NCBI GenBank assembly: GCA_052389435.1
Contig: JBQTIB010000190.1
Coordinates: 1-29,066, forward strand
DNA from: JBQTKD01 sp052389435
Lineage (GTDB): Bacteria > Actinomycetota > Actinomycetes > Sporichthyales > Sporichthyaceae
Direction: 5' to 3'
DNA length: 29,066 nt
Positions 1-7,332 of this stretch are shown here, piece after piece (within the stretch, counting starts at the first letter, position 1; each line of letters opens with the position of its first letter). The notes under the pieces are model-generated. The model was not told the origin of the DNA. It saw only the letters and a program-made list of their open reading frames with translations, and made no database searches. The translations under genes were made by a program, and so were the position numbers.

Positions 1-838
1 GGCCTGGCCGCCGAGCTTTCCCTCGGTGCCGACCTCGCGGGCGACGCGGGTGACCTCGTCGGCGAAGGAGGAGAGCTGGTCGACCATCGTGTTCAGGGTG
101 GCCGCGAGCGCCGCGACCTCGCCCTTGGCGTCGACGGTGATCTTCTGGCTGAGGTCGCCTCGCGCCCCCGCGGTGGCGACCTGGGCGATGTTGCGGACCG
201 GGTCGGTGAGGTTGGCGGCCATCGAGTTCACCGAGTCGGTGAGGTCGCGCCAGGTACCGGAGACTCCACGCACCTCCGCCTGCCCGCCGAGCTTTCCCTC
301 GGTGCCGACCTCGCGGGCGACGCGGGTGACCTCGGCGGCGAAGGAGGAGAGCTGGTCGACCATCGTGTTGATCGTCGACTTGAGCTCGAGGATCTCGCCC
401 TGCGCGTCGACGGTGATCTTCTGGCTGAGGTCGCCCTGGGCCACGGCGGTGGTCACCTGGGCGATGTTGCGGACCTGGCCGGTCAGGTTGCCGGCCATGG
501 AGTTCACGGACTCGGTGAGGTCGCGCCACACACCGGAGACGCCCTTCACCTGGGCCTGGCCGCCGAGCTTTCCTTCGGTACCCACCTCGCGGGCCACGCG
601 GGTGACCACGTCGGCGAAGGAGGAGAGCTGGTCGACCATCGTGTTCACGGTCGTACCGATGCGCAGGAACTCGCCCTTGACGGGCTGCCCGGCGATTTCC
701 ATGGCCATCTGCTGGGACAGGTCGCCCTCGGCCACGGCCGCGATGACGCGCGCGACCTCTGTGGTCGGGCGGACCAGGTCGTCGATGAGGGCGTTGATGG
801 CGGAGGCGCCGACGCCCCAGCCGCCGTCGGCGGAGACC
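1..838 (-). repeat. 276-bp tandem repeat encoding HAMP units
   Basis: The anchor CCGAGCTTTC occurs at 11-20, 287-296 and 563-572, exactly 276 bp (92 codons) apart. Long stretches of the units are nearly identical at DNA level, for example the blocks around 40-70, 316-346 and 592-622. The unit nearest the gene start (about 650-838) is more diverged, with a 'GQPVKGEFLRIGTTVNTM' variant. The array continues past the left edge. Confidence 0.85.
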
Positions 839-1122
839 TCGTCGAGGCGCTCGGTCATGCGGCCCTCGCGGCCGATGACGCGGCTGGCGCGGACGAGTTC
901 GCGGGTGCGGCGTTCGTGCAGCACGGCCAGGGCGTTGACGCGGTCGACGAGCTGGCCGAGCGTGCCCTCGCGCGGTTCGAGGCGTACGGAGAACTCCCCG
1001 GCGTGCAGGGCGTCGAGCGCGTGCAGGAGATCGGCCAGGTCGCGGCTGGTCGGGGTTCCCGACGGTTCGCGGGTGTGCTCGGGAGCCTCGGCATCGCCCA
1101 AAAGCGTCACGACGTCCTCCAT
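1..1122 (-). CDS. Multi-HAMP signalling protein (probable hybrid histidine kinase), N-terminal part only
   Basis: An uninterrupted minus-strand frame runs from an ATG at 1120-1122 to the window edge (374 codons, no stop). After ~115 residues (starting MEDVVTLLGD) it shows three HAMP-like units at about residues 118-180, 210-270 and 303-362. Each has the pattern VRNIAQV..A.GDLSQKITVDA.GE...L..T.NTMVDQLSSFA, followed by a linker with TRVAREVGTEGKLGGQA and W.DLT.SVN.MA. The repeat period is 92 residues. Long poly-HAMP stacks of this kind are known in actinobacterial and fungal group III hybrid histidine kinases, where they feed GAF, HisKA, HATPase and receiver domains; those would lie to the left of this window, so kinase identity is inference. 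No membrane segment or signal peptide is visible, so it is probably cytosolic. There is no clear Shine-Dalgarno before the ATG, and no in-frame ATG or GTG was seen just upstream. It is divergent from the GNAT gene. Confidence 0.88.
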   Translation of the reverse strand, partial: MEDVVTLLGDAEAPEHTREPSGTPTSRDLADLLHALDALHAGEFSVRLEPREGTLGQLVDRVNALAVLHERRTRELVRASRVIGREGRMTERLDEVSADGGWGVGASAINALIDDLVRPTTEVARVIAAVAEGDLSQQMAMEIAGQPVKGEFLRIGTTVNTMVDQLSSFADVVTRVAREVGTEGKLGGQAQVKGVSGVWRDLTESVNSMAGNLTGQVRNIAQVTTAVAQGDLSQKITVDAQGEILELKSTINTMVDQLSSFAAEVTRVAREVGTEGKLGGQAEVRGVSGTWRDLTDSVNSMAANLTDPVRNIAQVATAGARGDLSQKITVDAKGEVAALAATLNTMVDQLSSFADEVTRVAREVGTEGKLGGQA

Positions 1123-1343
1123 GGGCCCGCGGGGGCACGGCGAAGTGGGTGAGCGAATGCTATGCGGCGGGACGGGGCTCTAGGTCCCCCTAACGGCCCG
1201 CCAATTCGTGTCGATCTTCGGCCGCGCGGGGTGGCCTGCCACCAGCCCGATTCGCGTCAAAAACGGAGCCCGAACGTGGGTGTAGACCGGGAACTTGCTG
1301 GGTAAAGGCTGGGGTTTCGCTCGCGCCCAAGCGTGGTGGGACA
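1123..1343. other. Intergenic region between divergent genes
   Basis: No coding region with support. A near-palindrome with 6-bp arms, GGTGGC-CT-GCCACC (1230-1243), could be an operator. On the minus strand, TTGGCG and TAGAGC lie 16 nt apart in front of the HAMP gene, a weak promoter candidate. On plus I see no convincing -35/-10 pair. Confidence 0.3.
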
Positions 1344-1370
1344 ACTGTGGAGGCTGACAGCCCCCACAGT
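1344..1370 (+). promoter_or_regulatory. Strong 27-nt hairpin in front of the GNAT gene
   Basis: Left arm ACTGTGG (1344-1350) pairs with CCACAGT (1364-1370). After one A/C mismatch, GGCT (1352-1355) pairs with AGCC (1359-1362) around a GAC loop. It is not followed by a T-run and sits between divergent genes, so a terminator is unlikely; an operator or leader hairpin is more plausible. It contains an alternative GTG start (1347-1349) for the downstream gene. Its right half carries the motif CAGCCCCCACAGTCA (1358-1372), nearly repeated at 20827-20841. Confidence 0.55.
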
Positions 1371-1406
1371 CACGGCGGCACGCCCCGGTCCGGTCTACTG
1401 GCCGCC

Positions 1407-1928
1407 GTGACCCTCCAGTTCCGCTTGGCCACCGCCGACGACGTCCCCGCCCTGCTCGCGCTCGTCCACTCCGCCTATCGCGGCGACGCGTCGCGTGTCG
1501 GCTGGACGACAGAGGCGGATCTGCTCGACGGCCAGCGCACCGATCCCGAACTCCTGGTCGCCGAGCTCGCCAACCCGGCCACGACGGTGCTGTACGCCGT
1601 CGATCCCGACGGCCCGCTGGCCTGCGCGGCCGTGACCGACCGGGGAGCGGGCGTCGCCTACTTCGGGATGTTCGCCGTACGCCCTTCCGCCCAGGGCGGC
1701 AGAGTCGGCTCCGCGATGCTCGCGGCAGCGGAGGACTGCGCCCGCGGCTTCGGAGCCGTGCGCATGGAGATGACTGTGATCGTGCAGCGCACCGACCTCA
1801 TCGCCTGGTACGTTCGCCGCGGCTACGCCCCGACGGGGGAGCGCCAACCCTTCCCCTACGGCAACGAACGGTTCGGCCTGCCGCGCCGGCCGGACCTCGA
1901 GTTCGCGGTGCTCGCCAAGGCTCTCTAG
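1407..1928 (+). CDS. GNAT-family N-acetyltransferase
   Basis: 173 aa from a GTG at 1407. The frame is also open from GTG 1347, which adds 20 residues (VEADSPHSHGGTPRSGLLAA) that look unlike a fold; I prefer 1407 because MTLQFRLATADDVPALLALV is the usual first strand-helix of this family. The acetyl-CoA loop is visible as VRPSAQGGRVGSAML around residues 92-106, followed by a helix and the late strand WYVRRGYAPTGE typical of GNAT motif B. The acceptor substrate cannot be read from the sequence. Neither start has a good ribosome-binding site; GTG 1347 has a weak GGTGGG but lies inside a hairpin. It is monocistronic and convergent with the ABC genes. Confidence 0.85.
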   Translation: MTLQFRLATADDVPALLALVHSAYRGDASRVGWTTEADLLDGQRTDPELLVAELANPATTVLYAVDPDGPLACAAVTDRGAGVAYFGMFAVRPSAQGGRVGSAMLAAAEDCARGFGAVRMEMTVIVQRTDLIAWYVRRGYAPTGERQPFPYGNERFGLPRRPDLEFAVLAKAL

Positions 1929-1973
1929 GCCGGACCGGGACGTCGGACGCGGGCGGCTCGGCGCACCGCGCAG

Positions 1974-1998
1974 GACCACACCCTTGGGCGGTGGTGTC
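1974..1998. terminator. Possible weak terminator between convergent genes
   Basis: An imperfect hairpin: GAC/GTC, a 2x2 mismatch, then CACC/GGTG around loop CTTGGGC. It lies in the 88-nt gap between the GNAT stop and the ABC ATPase stop. There is no T-run on either strand, so this is only a candidate. Confidence 0.3.
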
Positions 1999-2016
1999 GA
2001 TTCCCGCGCGTCCCGC

Positions 2017-3042
2017 TCAGGGGCGCATGCCTTCGGGCGTAGCCGCGTGGGCCGTCTGCCCGGCTGCACGCCCGCTGAGCGAGTCGTGCCGGCCCTCCGG
2101 GCCGGCGGATTCGCGGAACTCCTGCACGGTGACGGCGGTCAGGGTGGTGTCGACGCGCGCGCGGGCGGTGGCCGAGCGTCGGAAGCCGAGCAGCGGCGCG
2201 AGTTCGCCGAAGTACTCCCCCGGTCCGCTGGTGTGCACGGGAACTTCGGCGCCGTCGTCGCGCTCGCGGTACAGGTCGACGGCGCCGGTCTCGACGAAGT
2301 ACACCAGGTCGCCGCGGTCGCCCTGCTCGAACAGGATCTCGCCCGCGCGCAGCGACACCGGGCCGGGGGTCGGACCGTCGGAGGCCACCGCGGAGCCCAT
2401 GCGGATCACGTGGTCCGCCAACGGCACAAGGCGGTGGTCGTGGGTGGACACGACGACGACTCGACCGGGCGCGGCCAACGCGCGGAGGGTGCGCAGCACG
2501 GTCTCGACCTGGACGTAGTCCAGAGCCGCGGTGGGTTCGTCGGCGAGGATCACCGGGGGGTCGTGGGCCAGGGCCCGGGCGATCGCGGCCCGTTGCTGCT
2601 GCCCGCCGGACATCCGCCCGGGCCGCTGCGACATCCGCTCGGCGAGGCCGAACTCGGTGAGCAGTTCCTCGGCGCGTGCGCGTGCCTTCTTGGCGCTCAC
2701 GCCGGCCAGGCGCAGCGGCGCTTCGACGTTCTCCCGCGCCGTCAGGCTCGGCAGCAGCTTGAAGCCCTGGAACACCAACCCGATGCTGCGTCGGCGGTAC
2801 TCGGTCAACGCCTGCGGGCTGAGCGTCGTGATGTCGGTCCCGTCGAGGTCGATGCCGCCCGAGGTCGGGCTCAGGATGCCCGCCAGGCAGGAGAGCAGGG
2901 TGGTTTTGCCGCAGCCGCTCGGGCCGAGCAGGAGCACGAGCTCGCCGGACCTGCACTCCGCGGAGAAGTTCTCCAGCGGTCGCACCCGATAGCCGCCGCT
3001 GGCGAACTCGACGGTCAGTTCGGAAATCGTCAGGGTTTGCAC
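2017..3042 (-). CDS. ABC transporter ATPase (MacB/LolD class) fused to a C-terminal cyclic-nucleotide-binding domain
   Basis: 341 aa from GTG 3042, 3 nt after the permease stop, so the two are co-transcribed. Residues 1-225 form a complete ABC ATPase: Walker A GPSGCGKT (40-47), Q-loop VFQGFKLLP, signature MSGGQQQRAAIARAL, Walker B VILADEPTAALD and H-loop STHDH. The best match is the LolD/MacB class that works with FtsX-like permeases. Residues ~230-325 look like a cNMP-binding beta-barrel, with SLRAGEILFEQGD and the phosphate-binding-cassette-like GEYFGELAPLLGFRRSATA, which keeps the FGE and R-SAT residues expected for nucleotide binding. The fusion suggests an ATPase whose activity responds to a cyclic nucleotide, but binding is inference. 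The last ~15 residues look disordered. Confidence 0.9.
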   Translation of the reverse strand: MQTLTISELTVEFASGGYRVRPLENFSAECRSGELVLLLGPSGCGKTTLLSCLAGILSPTSGGIDLDGTDITTLSPQALTEYRRRSIGLVFQGFKLLPSLTARENVEAPLRLAGVSAKKARARAEELLTEFGLAERMSQRPGRMSGGQQQRAAIARALAHDPPVILADEPTAALDYVQVETVLRTLRALAAPGRVVVVSTHDHRLVPLADHVIRMGSAVASDGPTPGPVSLRAGEILFEQGDRGDLVYFVETGAVDLYRERDDGAEVPVHTSGPGEYFGELAPLLGFRRSATARARVDTTLTAVTVQEFRESAGPEGRHDSLSGRAAGQTAHAATPEGMRP

Positions 3043-3045
3043 GCG

Positions 3046-4161
3046 TCAGACTCCCGCCCCGAACGCAGTCGCCGGATCGACGCTCACGGCCTTGCGCAGT
3101 CCAGCGAGACTGGCGCCGAGTCCGATGGCGATCGAGATGCCCACGAGCGCCATCGACGTCGCGGGCGCGAGGTAGATCGGCATCGGGAAAGCGGGCGCGA
3201 TCGCGTAGGCCAGCCCCAACGCGGCGCCGGCGGCGGCCGCGGAGACGGCCAACGCCTGCAGGGTCAGGCTGGCGAGCAGCGAACCGGTGGAGATGCCGAT
3301 CGCCTTGAGTACCGCGAAGTCCTGGATCCGTTCCAGCACCGAGAGATAGATCGTCGTGCCGACCACGGCGATCGCCACCGCCCACAGCAGCAGGCGCAGC
3401 ACCTCGATTCCGTCGAGGGCCTTGTCGAACAGGCGCAGCAGGTCGGCGCGGGCGGCGCTGGAGTCGATCGCGTTCAGTCCCAACGCCGCCGGGTCGACGG
3501 GCGTGCCCTTCGTGACGATCGTGGTCACGATGCGGTTGCCCTTGAACAGCACGGACTGGGCGTCGCGCAGGTTCAGGTAGACGTTGCCGACGCCGCCGCG
3601 CAGCGTCATGTGCCGTACCTCGCCGACGACGGCGAACCGTTGGCCGGACAGTGTGAAGGCTTCGCCGAGGCGGTAGCCGGTCGCACGGTCTACGAGCGCT
3701 TCGCCGGGTCGGGTCGGCTGCCGCCCGGCGGTCGGGATCGGCGGACCGAGACCACCGGGTCGGTAGCCGACGATCGTCACGTCCACCTCCCGGTCGCCGT
3801 CGGTGGTGCCGAACGCGACGATGAGCCCGTCGGCCTGCTCGACGCCGGGCGCGGCGGCGACGGCGGCGACCGTGGTGTCCGGCATGGCGGACAGGGAACT
3901 GAACGGACCGTTGGTGCCCGCGCGGACGAGCCAGGAGTCGGCGCCGACGGCCTGCACGGCTCGATCTGCCTCGCCGTGCAGGGCGGCGGACAGGCCGGCC
4001 AGGAGCAGGGTCACGGAGAACACCAGCGCCGTTCCCAGTACGCCGAAGGCGAATCGGCGCCGCCGCCACTGCAGGTCGCGCCAGGTGATGGTCCACGTGC
4101 CGCCGATGGCGAGGCGTTCCTCCCGCGGGGCGGCGAACCGGTTGTCGGCCCGAAGGGTCAT
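3046..4161 (-). CDS. FtsX/MacB-like ABC transporter permease
   Basis: 371 aa from ATG 4161, which overlaps the lipoprotein stop (ATGA, 4158-4161). The frame is open further upstream, but that extension reads through the lipoprotein gene and is unlikely. The topology is that of a four-helix FtsX-type permease: one TM at about residues 38-60 (FGVLGTALVFSVTLLLAGLS), a ~190-residue extracytoplasmic domain, then three TM segments containing LLLWAVAIAVVGTTIYLSVL, LQALAVSAAAAGAALGLAYAI and MALVGISIAIGLGASLAGL. The segment VLERIQDFAVLKAIG between TM2 and TM3 is the conserved FtsX coupling region. Such proteins are usually exporters or mechanotransmitters that act on lipoproteins, peptides or lipids; the substrate here is unknown. 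Its partner ATPase follows directly. Confidence 0.88.
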   Translation of the reverse strand: MTLRADNRFAAPREERLAIGGTWTITWRDLQWRRRRFAFGVLGTALVFSVTLLLAGLSAALHGEADRAVQAVGADSWLVRAGTNGPFSSLSAMPDTTVAAVAAAPGVEQADGLIVAFGTTDGDREVDVTIVGYRPGGLGPPIPTAGRQPTRPGEALVDRATGYRLGEAFTLSGQRFAVVGEVRHMTLRGGVGNVYLNLRDAQSVLFKGNRIVTTIVTKGTPVDPAALGLNAIDSSAARADLLRLFDKALDGIEVLRLLLWAVAIAVVGTTIYLSVLERIQDFAVLKAIGISTGSLLASLTLQALAVSAAAAGAALGLAYAIAPAFPMPIYLAPATSMALVGISIAIGLGASLAGLRKAVSVDPATAFGAGV

Positions 4162-5168
4162 CGGCGCAGCCGATCGGCCGGCAGGATGCGCGGCCTGGCC
4201 GGCGAGCGCGACTCCGTTGGCGCCCGTTCGGCCGCGATGGTGGCGGCGAAGGCGACCCCTGCGACGGTCCCCTGTAGATCGGAGTCGATGGTCGTGGGCA
4301 GCAGGGAGTCGCGGGGGTGGCCGATCTCCTGGGTTCGCTCGCCGTTCAGTTGGATGCAACTGGCCGGCCCGACCGTGCGGACGGTCGTGGTGATCTGGAA
4401 GGTGCGGAGCGAGGAGGCGCTTCCGGGATCGAGCAGGGTGCCGACGCCCTTCGCCGTGGCGCAGCCGTCTTCGGAGGTGCCGAGGTCGAAGCGCCAGGTC
4501 GTCCCCGCCCTACCCGCCGAGGGGCTGAGCAGGGCGGGTCGCTCGGGCGCGAACTCGAGGATGACGCCGGCGATTCCGGTGGAGGCGTCGAGGCGATAGG
4601 CGGTGAGGTGGGCCCCCGCGTTGTCCTGACGAAGTGTCAGTTCTTCGACGATTCCGGCGCCGTCCTGCCGGCGGAAGTCCAACGTCCACAGCTGCCTCCC
4701 GGCGCCCCCGTCGGCCACGACGAGCGTCGAGGTGGCAGGCGGAGGTCCGAGACTCGAGGTTCCGGTGACCGCGTAGCGGTAGGTGCCGGTGGGCGGCAGG
4801 GCCGCGGTGGCGGCGCGGGGCGCGGCCGCTGACGCGACGGGCACCTTCGCCTTCGCCTTGGGTGTCGTCGGCTGCTCGGCATCCGCGCGCGCGGGCCGTT
4901 GTGTCGCCTCGACGACGTTCCGAGCCGGGGTGGCCCTCGGAGGAGCCTGCGTTCGAGAGCGTGGACGCGGGGTGGCGGTCTGTGCGGCCGTCTCGACGGC
5001 TTTGGCGTCCGCGCGCACGGGCGCGGACGCACTCGGAGGAAGGTCCAACCCCGCCGAGCCGGCGGGAACGACGGTCGGCTGGCCCGTGCATCCCGCCGCG
5101 AGCGCGAGGGTGCCGACGGCCAGCGCCGGCACGGTCGACCGCAGAGAACGGTAGATCACGCAGCGCAT
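4158..5168 (-). CDS. Secreted lipoprotein, partner of the ABC exporter; family not recognised
   Basis: 336 aa from ATG 5168, preceded by GGGAGCACA (a good SD). The N-terminus is a lipoprotein signal peptide: basic MRCVIYRSLR, hydrophobic core, then LALAAGC with the modified Cys at 27. Residues ~28-125 are a Pro/Ala/Thr/Lys-rich, low-complexity spacer as in cell-wall-spanning lipoproteins. From ~126 onward (TGTYRYAVTGTSSLG...) the sequence looks beta-rich, with alternating hydrophobics and two later cysteines (CATAKG, ASCIQLN) that could form a disulfide. I do not recognise this domain. The 4-nt overlap with the permease gene argues that it is the extracytoplasmic subunit of that transporter. 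In the 58-nt gap to ureD lies a palindrome, CCCAGACGTCTCGGG (5192-5206), a possible operator; otherwise read-through from the urease operon is possible. Confidence 0.82.
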   Translation of the reverse strand: MRCVIYRSLRSTVPALAVGTLALAAGCTGQPTVVPAGSAGLDLPPSASAPVRADAKAVETAAQTATPRPRSRTQAPPRATPARNVVEATQRPARADAEQPTTPKAKAKVPVASAAAPRAATAALPPTGTYRYAVTGTSSLGPPPATSTLVVADGGAGRQLWTLDFRRQDGAGIVEELTLRQDNAGAHLTAYRLDASTGIAGVILEFAPERPALLSPSAGRAGTTWRFDLGTSEDGCATAKGVGTLLDPGSASSLRTFQITTTVRTVGPASCIQLNGERTQEIGHPRDSLLPTTIDSDLQGTVAGVAFAATIAAERAPTESRSPARPRILPADRLRR

Positions 5169-5226
5169 TGTGCTCCCGCTCCCGGCAAATTCCCAGACGT
5201 CTCGGGCGTTGCGGCGCTTTCGGCTT

Positions 5227-5991
5227 CTACGTCAGAAGCGGGACGGGCGTCAGGTCGTCGAGAATCTGCCCCACGCATCGCGCGTCGGGACCTACCGCGG
5301 TGATCAGCACCCCGGGTCCGGCCAGCCGTGCGACGGCAGTTCGCACGCCGGCGGAGTTTCCGCCGGTGGGACCTGACGGTGTCTCGATTCCAGGCGCGGC
5401 CAGCAGGACGGTGCCGACCGTGCGAGCGGAACCGAGGACGGCGGGGGAGTCCCAGCCGAGTGCTCCGGGTCCGAGCGCGAGGTCGTGGGCGAGCAGTGGC
5501 CTCCCGGCGTAGGTGGCGCGCAGGCGAGTGAAGCCCGTTCCGCTGGTTTCGTTCGCGCGCCCGCACACGATCTCCTCGCGCCAGCGCAGCGTCGCGCCGT
5601 CGGCGACGTGGAGTGTGGCCGCGGTCGTGTGGGTGGCTCCCGCCGCGAGAATCAACGGTTCCGGTGCCCAGTCCAGCCTGGCCCCGGGGCCGAGGTCGGC
5701 GTGGATCTCCAGCAGCGAGGACCGTCCGGCCCGGTCGGGCAGGGCGATGCTCGCGGCCACCGACCGCACGCACAGTGCGGCCCCGGCGCCGACGGTCACC
5801 TCGATACGCCAGCGGTCCCCGCCCATCGGCCCCGCCGCCCCGCCCACGAGGTGGACCGTCGGCGTCGGCCCGCGTCCGCCGGTGCGGCGCAGCACCAGTG
5901 GGCCGGAGGAGACGCACTCGACCAGCACGGAGACGCCGCTGGTGGAGTCGAGTTCGACGCGCAGCCTCGCGTGGGCGCCGAGCTCGGTCAT
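5227..5991 (-). CDS. ureD: Urease accessory protein UreD (UreH)
   Basis: 254 aa from ATG 5991, overlapping the ureG stop (ATGA). UreD binds apo-urease and, with UreF and UreG, forms the complex that delivers nickel and CO2 to the active site. The family pattern is seen in LRVELDSTSGVSVLVE.SSGPLVLRRTG near the N-terminus, VGAGAALCVRSVAASIALP, LDWAPEPLILAAGATH and TLRWREEIVCGRANETSGTGF in the middle. The length is near the low end of the family. It is last in the urease operon, consistent with the order ureABCFGD known from mycobacteria. The stop is followed after 58 nt by the lipoprotein gene on the same strand, with no obvious terminator between. Confidence 0.9.
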   Translation of the reverse strand: MTELGAHARLRVELDSTSGVSVLVECVSSGPLVLRRTGGRGPTPTVHLVGGAAGPMGGDRWRIEVTVGAGAALCVRSVAASIALPDRAGRSSLLEIHADLGPGARLDWAPEPLILAAGATHTTAATLHVADGATLRWREEIVCGRANETSGTGFTRLRATYAGRPLLAHDLALGPGALGWDSPAVLGSARTVGTVLLAAPGIETPSGPTGGNSAGVRTAVARLAGPGVLITAVGPDARCVGQILDDLTPVPLLT

Positions 5992-6650
5992 CGGGTCTGG
6001 AGCAGGCCGCGGATCCAGGCGGCGACCTCGCTCGCGGCGGGGTCGCGGACGAGCGAGCAGAACACCGTCGCCTTCGCGCCGCGGCGGGCCGCGGCGTCCC
6101 GCGCCATCACCTCGAGATCGGCGCCCACCAGAGGGGCGAGGTCGATTTTGTTGATCACGAGCAGATCGGCGGAGGTGACTCCGGGGCCGCCCTTGCGGGG
6201 AACCTTGTCGCCGCCGGCGACGTCCAGCACGAAAATCTGACGATCCACCAGACCGGAGGAGAAGGTCGCGGTCAGGTTGTCCCCGCCGCTCTCCACCAGG
6301 ACGAGCGCCAACGGCGGCAGGCTCGCCTCGAGTTCGGCTATCGCGTCGAGATTCGCTGCGATGTCGTCGCGAATGGCGGTGTGCGGGCAGCATCCCGTTT
6401 CCACCGCGCGCACCCGTTCGGCCGGCAGCACGCCGTTGCGCAGCAGGAAGTCGGCGTCCTCGGTCGTGTAGATGTCGTTGGTGACCACCGCCAACTCCAG
6501 TTCCGGTGCGAGCGTGCGGCACAGCGCCGCGACGAGCGCCGTTTTTCCGGAGCCGACGGGCCCGCCGATGCCGATCCGCAGGGCGCGATCGGCGCCGTGC
6601 GGATGGCCGATCAGATCGCCCGAGTGCGGGTCGAGGTGATCACGATGCAA
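5988..6650 (-). CDS. ureG: Urease accessory GTPase UreG
   Basis: 220 aa. It couples GTP hydrolysis to nickel insertion into urease. Visible motifs are P-loop GPVGSGKT (30-37), VVTNDIYTTEDADFL, the nickel-binding CPH in VETGCCPHTAIRDD, LVESGGDNLTATFS, FVLDVAGGDKVPRKGGPG and the guanine-specificity NKID. The N-terminus MHRDHLDPHSGDLIGHPHG is modestly His-rich, which may store or bind nickel, notable because no ureE is seen nearby. The start is a TTG at 6648-6650, chosen because it keeps the His-rich leader and has GGGAGG about 9 nt upstream. It overlaps the end of ureF by 11 nt, so translation is probably coupled. Confidence 0.95.
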   Translation of the reverse strand: MHRDHLDPHSGDLIGHPHGADRALRIGIGGPVGSGKTALVAALCRTLAPELELAVVTNDIYTTEDADFLLRNGVLPAERVRAVETGCCPHTAIRDDIAANLDAIAELEASLPPLALVLVESGGDNLTATFSSGLVDRQIFVLDVAGGDKVPRKGGPGVTSADLLVINKIDLAPLVGADLEVMARDAAARRGAKATVFCSLVRDPAASEVAAWIRGLLQTR

Positions 6651-7332
6651 AAAGACGCACCTCCCACTGCTCGTGCTCGATCGCGGTGATGTCCAAGAGG
6701 GGCCCGCCCGCCGCGGGTAGGTCGGCGAAGGGAACGTGGGCGAACGCCGCCGCGGTCCGTGCGACCCCCTCGCAGTCGGAGGCGAGGGCGGCGACCACGG
6801 CGTGCACGCCGTAGGGGTCCAGACCCAGCAGTCGCAGCACCGCCGTCGCCGGGCCCGTCAGGCAGGTGTAGGCCGCGGCGAGGGCGGCCTGGCCCGGGGC
6901 GACACCCGCCGCCGCCGCCAGCGCGCCCAGCGCGACGGCCTGGTGCGGACCGTCCGGAGCCGTCGCCGCGAGGTCCTCGACGATCGGCCCGGGCCACGCG
7001 GCACGGCCCGCGCGCAGCAGGGCCCGGCCCTGGGCCCGGGAGACGCGGCGTTGTACCGGGGCGGGGTGGCGGGCGTCGGTGTGGCGGTCCAGGTCGGCGA
7101 AGGCCTCGGCCCGGGCGGGCGCGAGCGCTCGGGCGCACGCCGCCGCGGTCAGGGCGGCCTGGGTCAGACCCTGCGTGTGCAGTCGCCCGCGCAGGAAGGC
7201 CGCCAGCGTCGCCAGATCGCACACGGCGCCGGAGGCCACGGCCGCCTCCGCTCCGCCGGAGTGGGAGTGACCGCCGGCGGGCAGTCGCGCGTCGGCGAGA
7301 ACGAGCAGTGCCATGGGAATCTGAGGGATCAT
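6640..7332 (-). CDS. ureF: Urease accessory protein UreF
   Basis: 230 aa from ATG 7332, overlapping the ureC stop (ATGA); an in-frame ATG at 7314 (MALLVLADARLPAGG) is an alternative, and neither has a clear SD, so coupling decides for 7332. UreF bridges UreD and UreG in the nickel-delivery complex. The family's N-terminal signature LADARLPAGGHSHSGGAE is clear, followed by an all-helical Ala-rich body and QAALAAAYTCLTGPATAVLRLLGLDP. The C-terminus (EHEQWEVRLFAS) overlaps the ureG start. Confidence 0.92.
   Translation of the reverse strand: MIPQIPMALLVLADARLPAGGHSHSGGAEAAVASGAVCDLATLAAFLRGRLHTQGLTQAALTAAACARALAPARAEAFADLDRHTDARHPAPVQRRVSRAQGRALLRAGRAAWPGPIVEDLAATAPDGPHQAVALGALAAAAGVAPGQAALAAAYTCLTGPATAVLRLLGLDPYGVHAVVAALASDCEGVARTAAAFAHVPFADLPAAGGPLLDITAIEHEQWEVRLFAS

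Noticed and set aside
26..1183. Plus-strand open frame with internal repeats at the left edge
   Set aside because: Its repeats (PTSRATRVT..AKEESWSTIV) are the antisense of the HAMP repeats, which make far better protein sense on the minus strand.
1344..1370. Intrinsic terminator
   Set aside because: It lies between divergent genes and lacks a T-run on either strand, so there is no transcript for it to end.
2017..5168. Nickel importer belonging to the urease operon
   Set aside because: The permease is FtsX/MacB-like and the ATPase is of the export class; none resembles NikA-E, CbiMNQO or NiCoT proteins.
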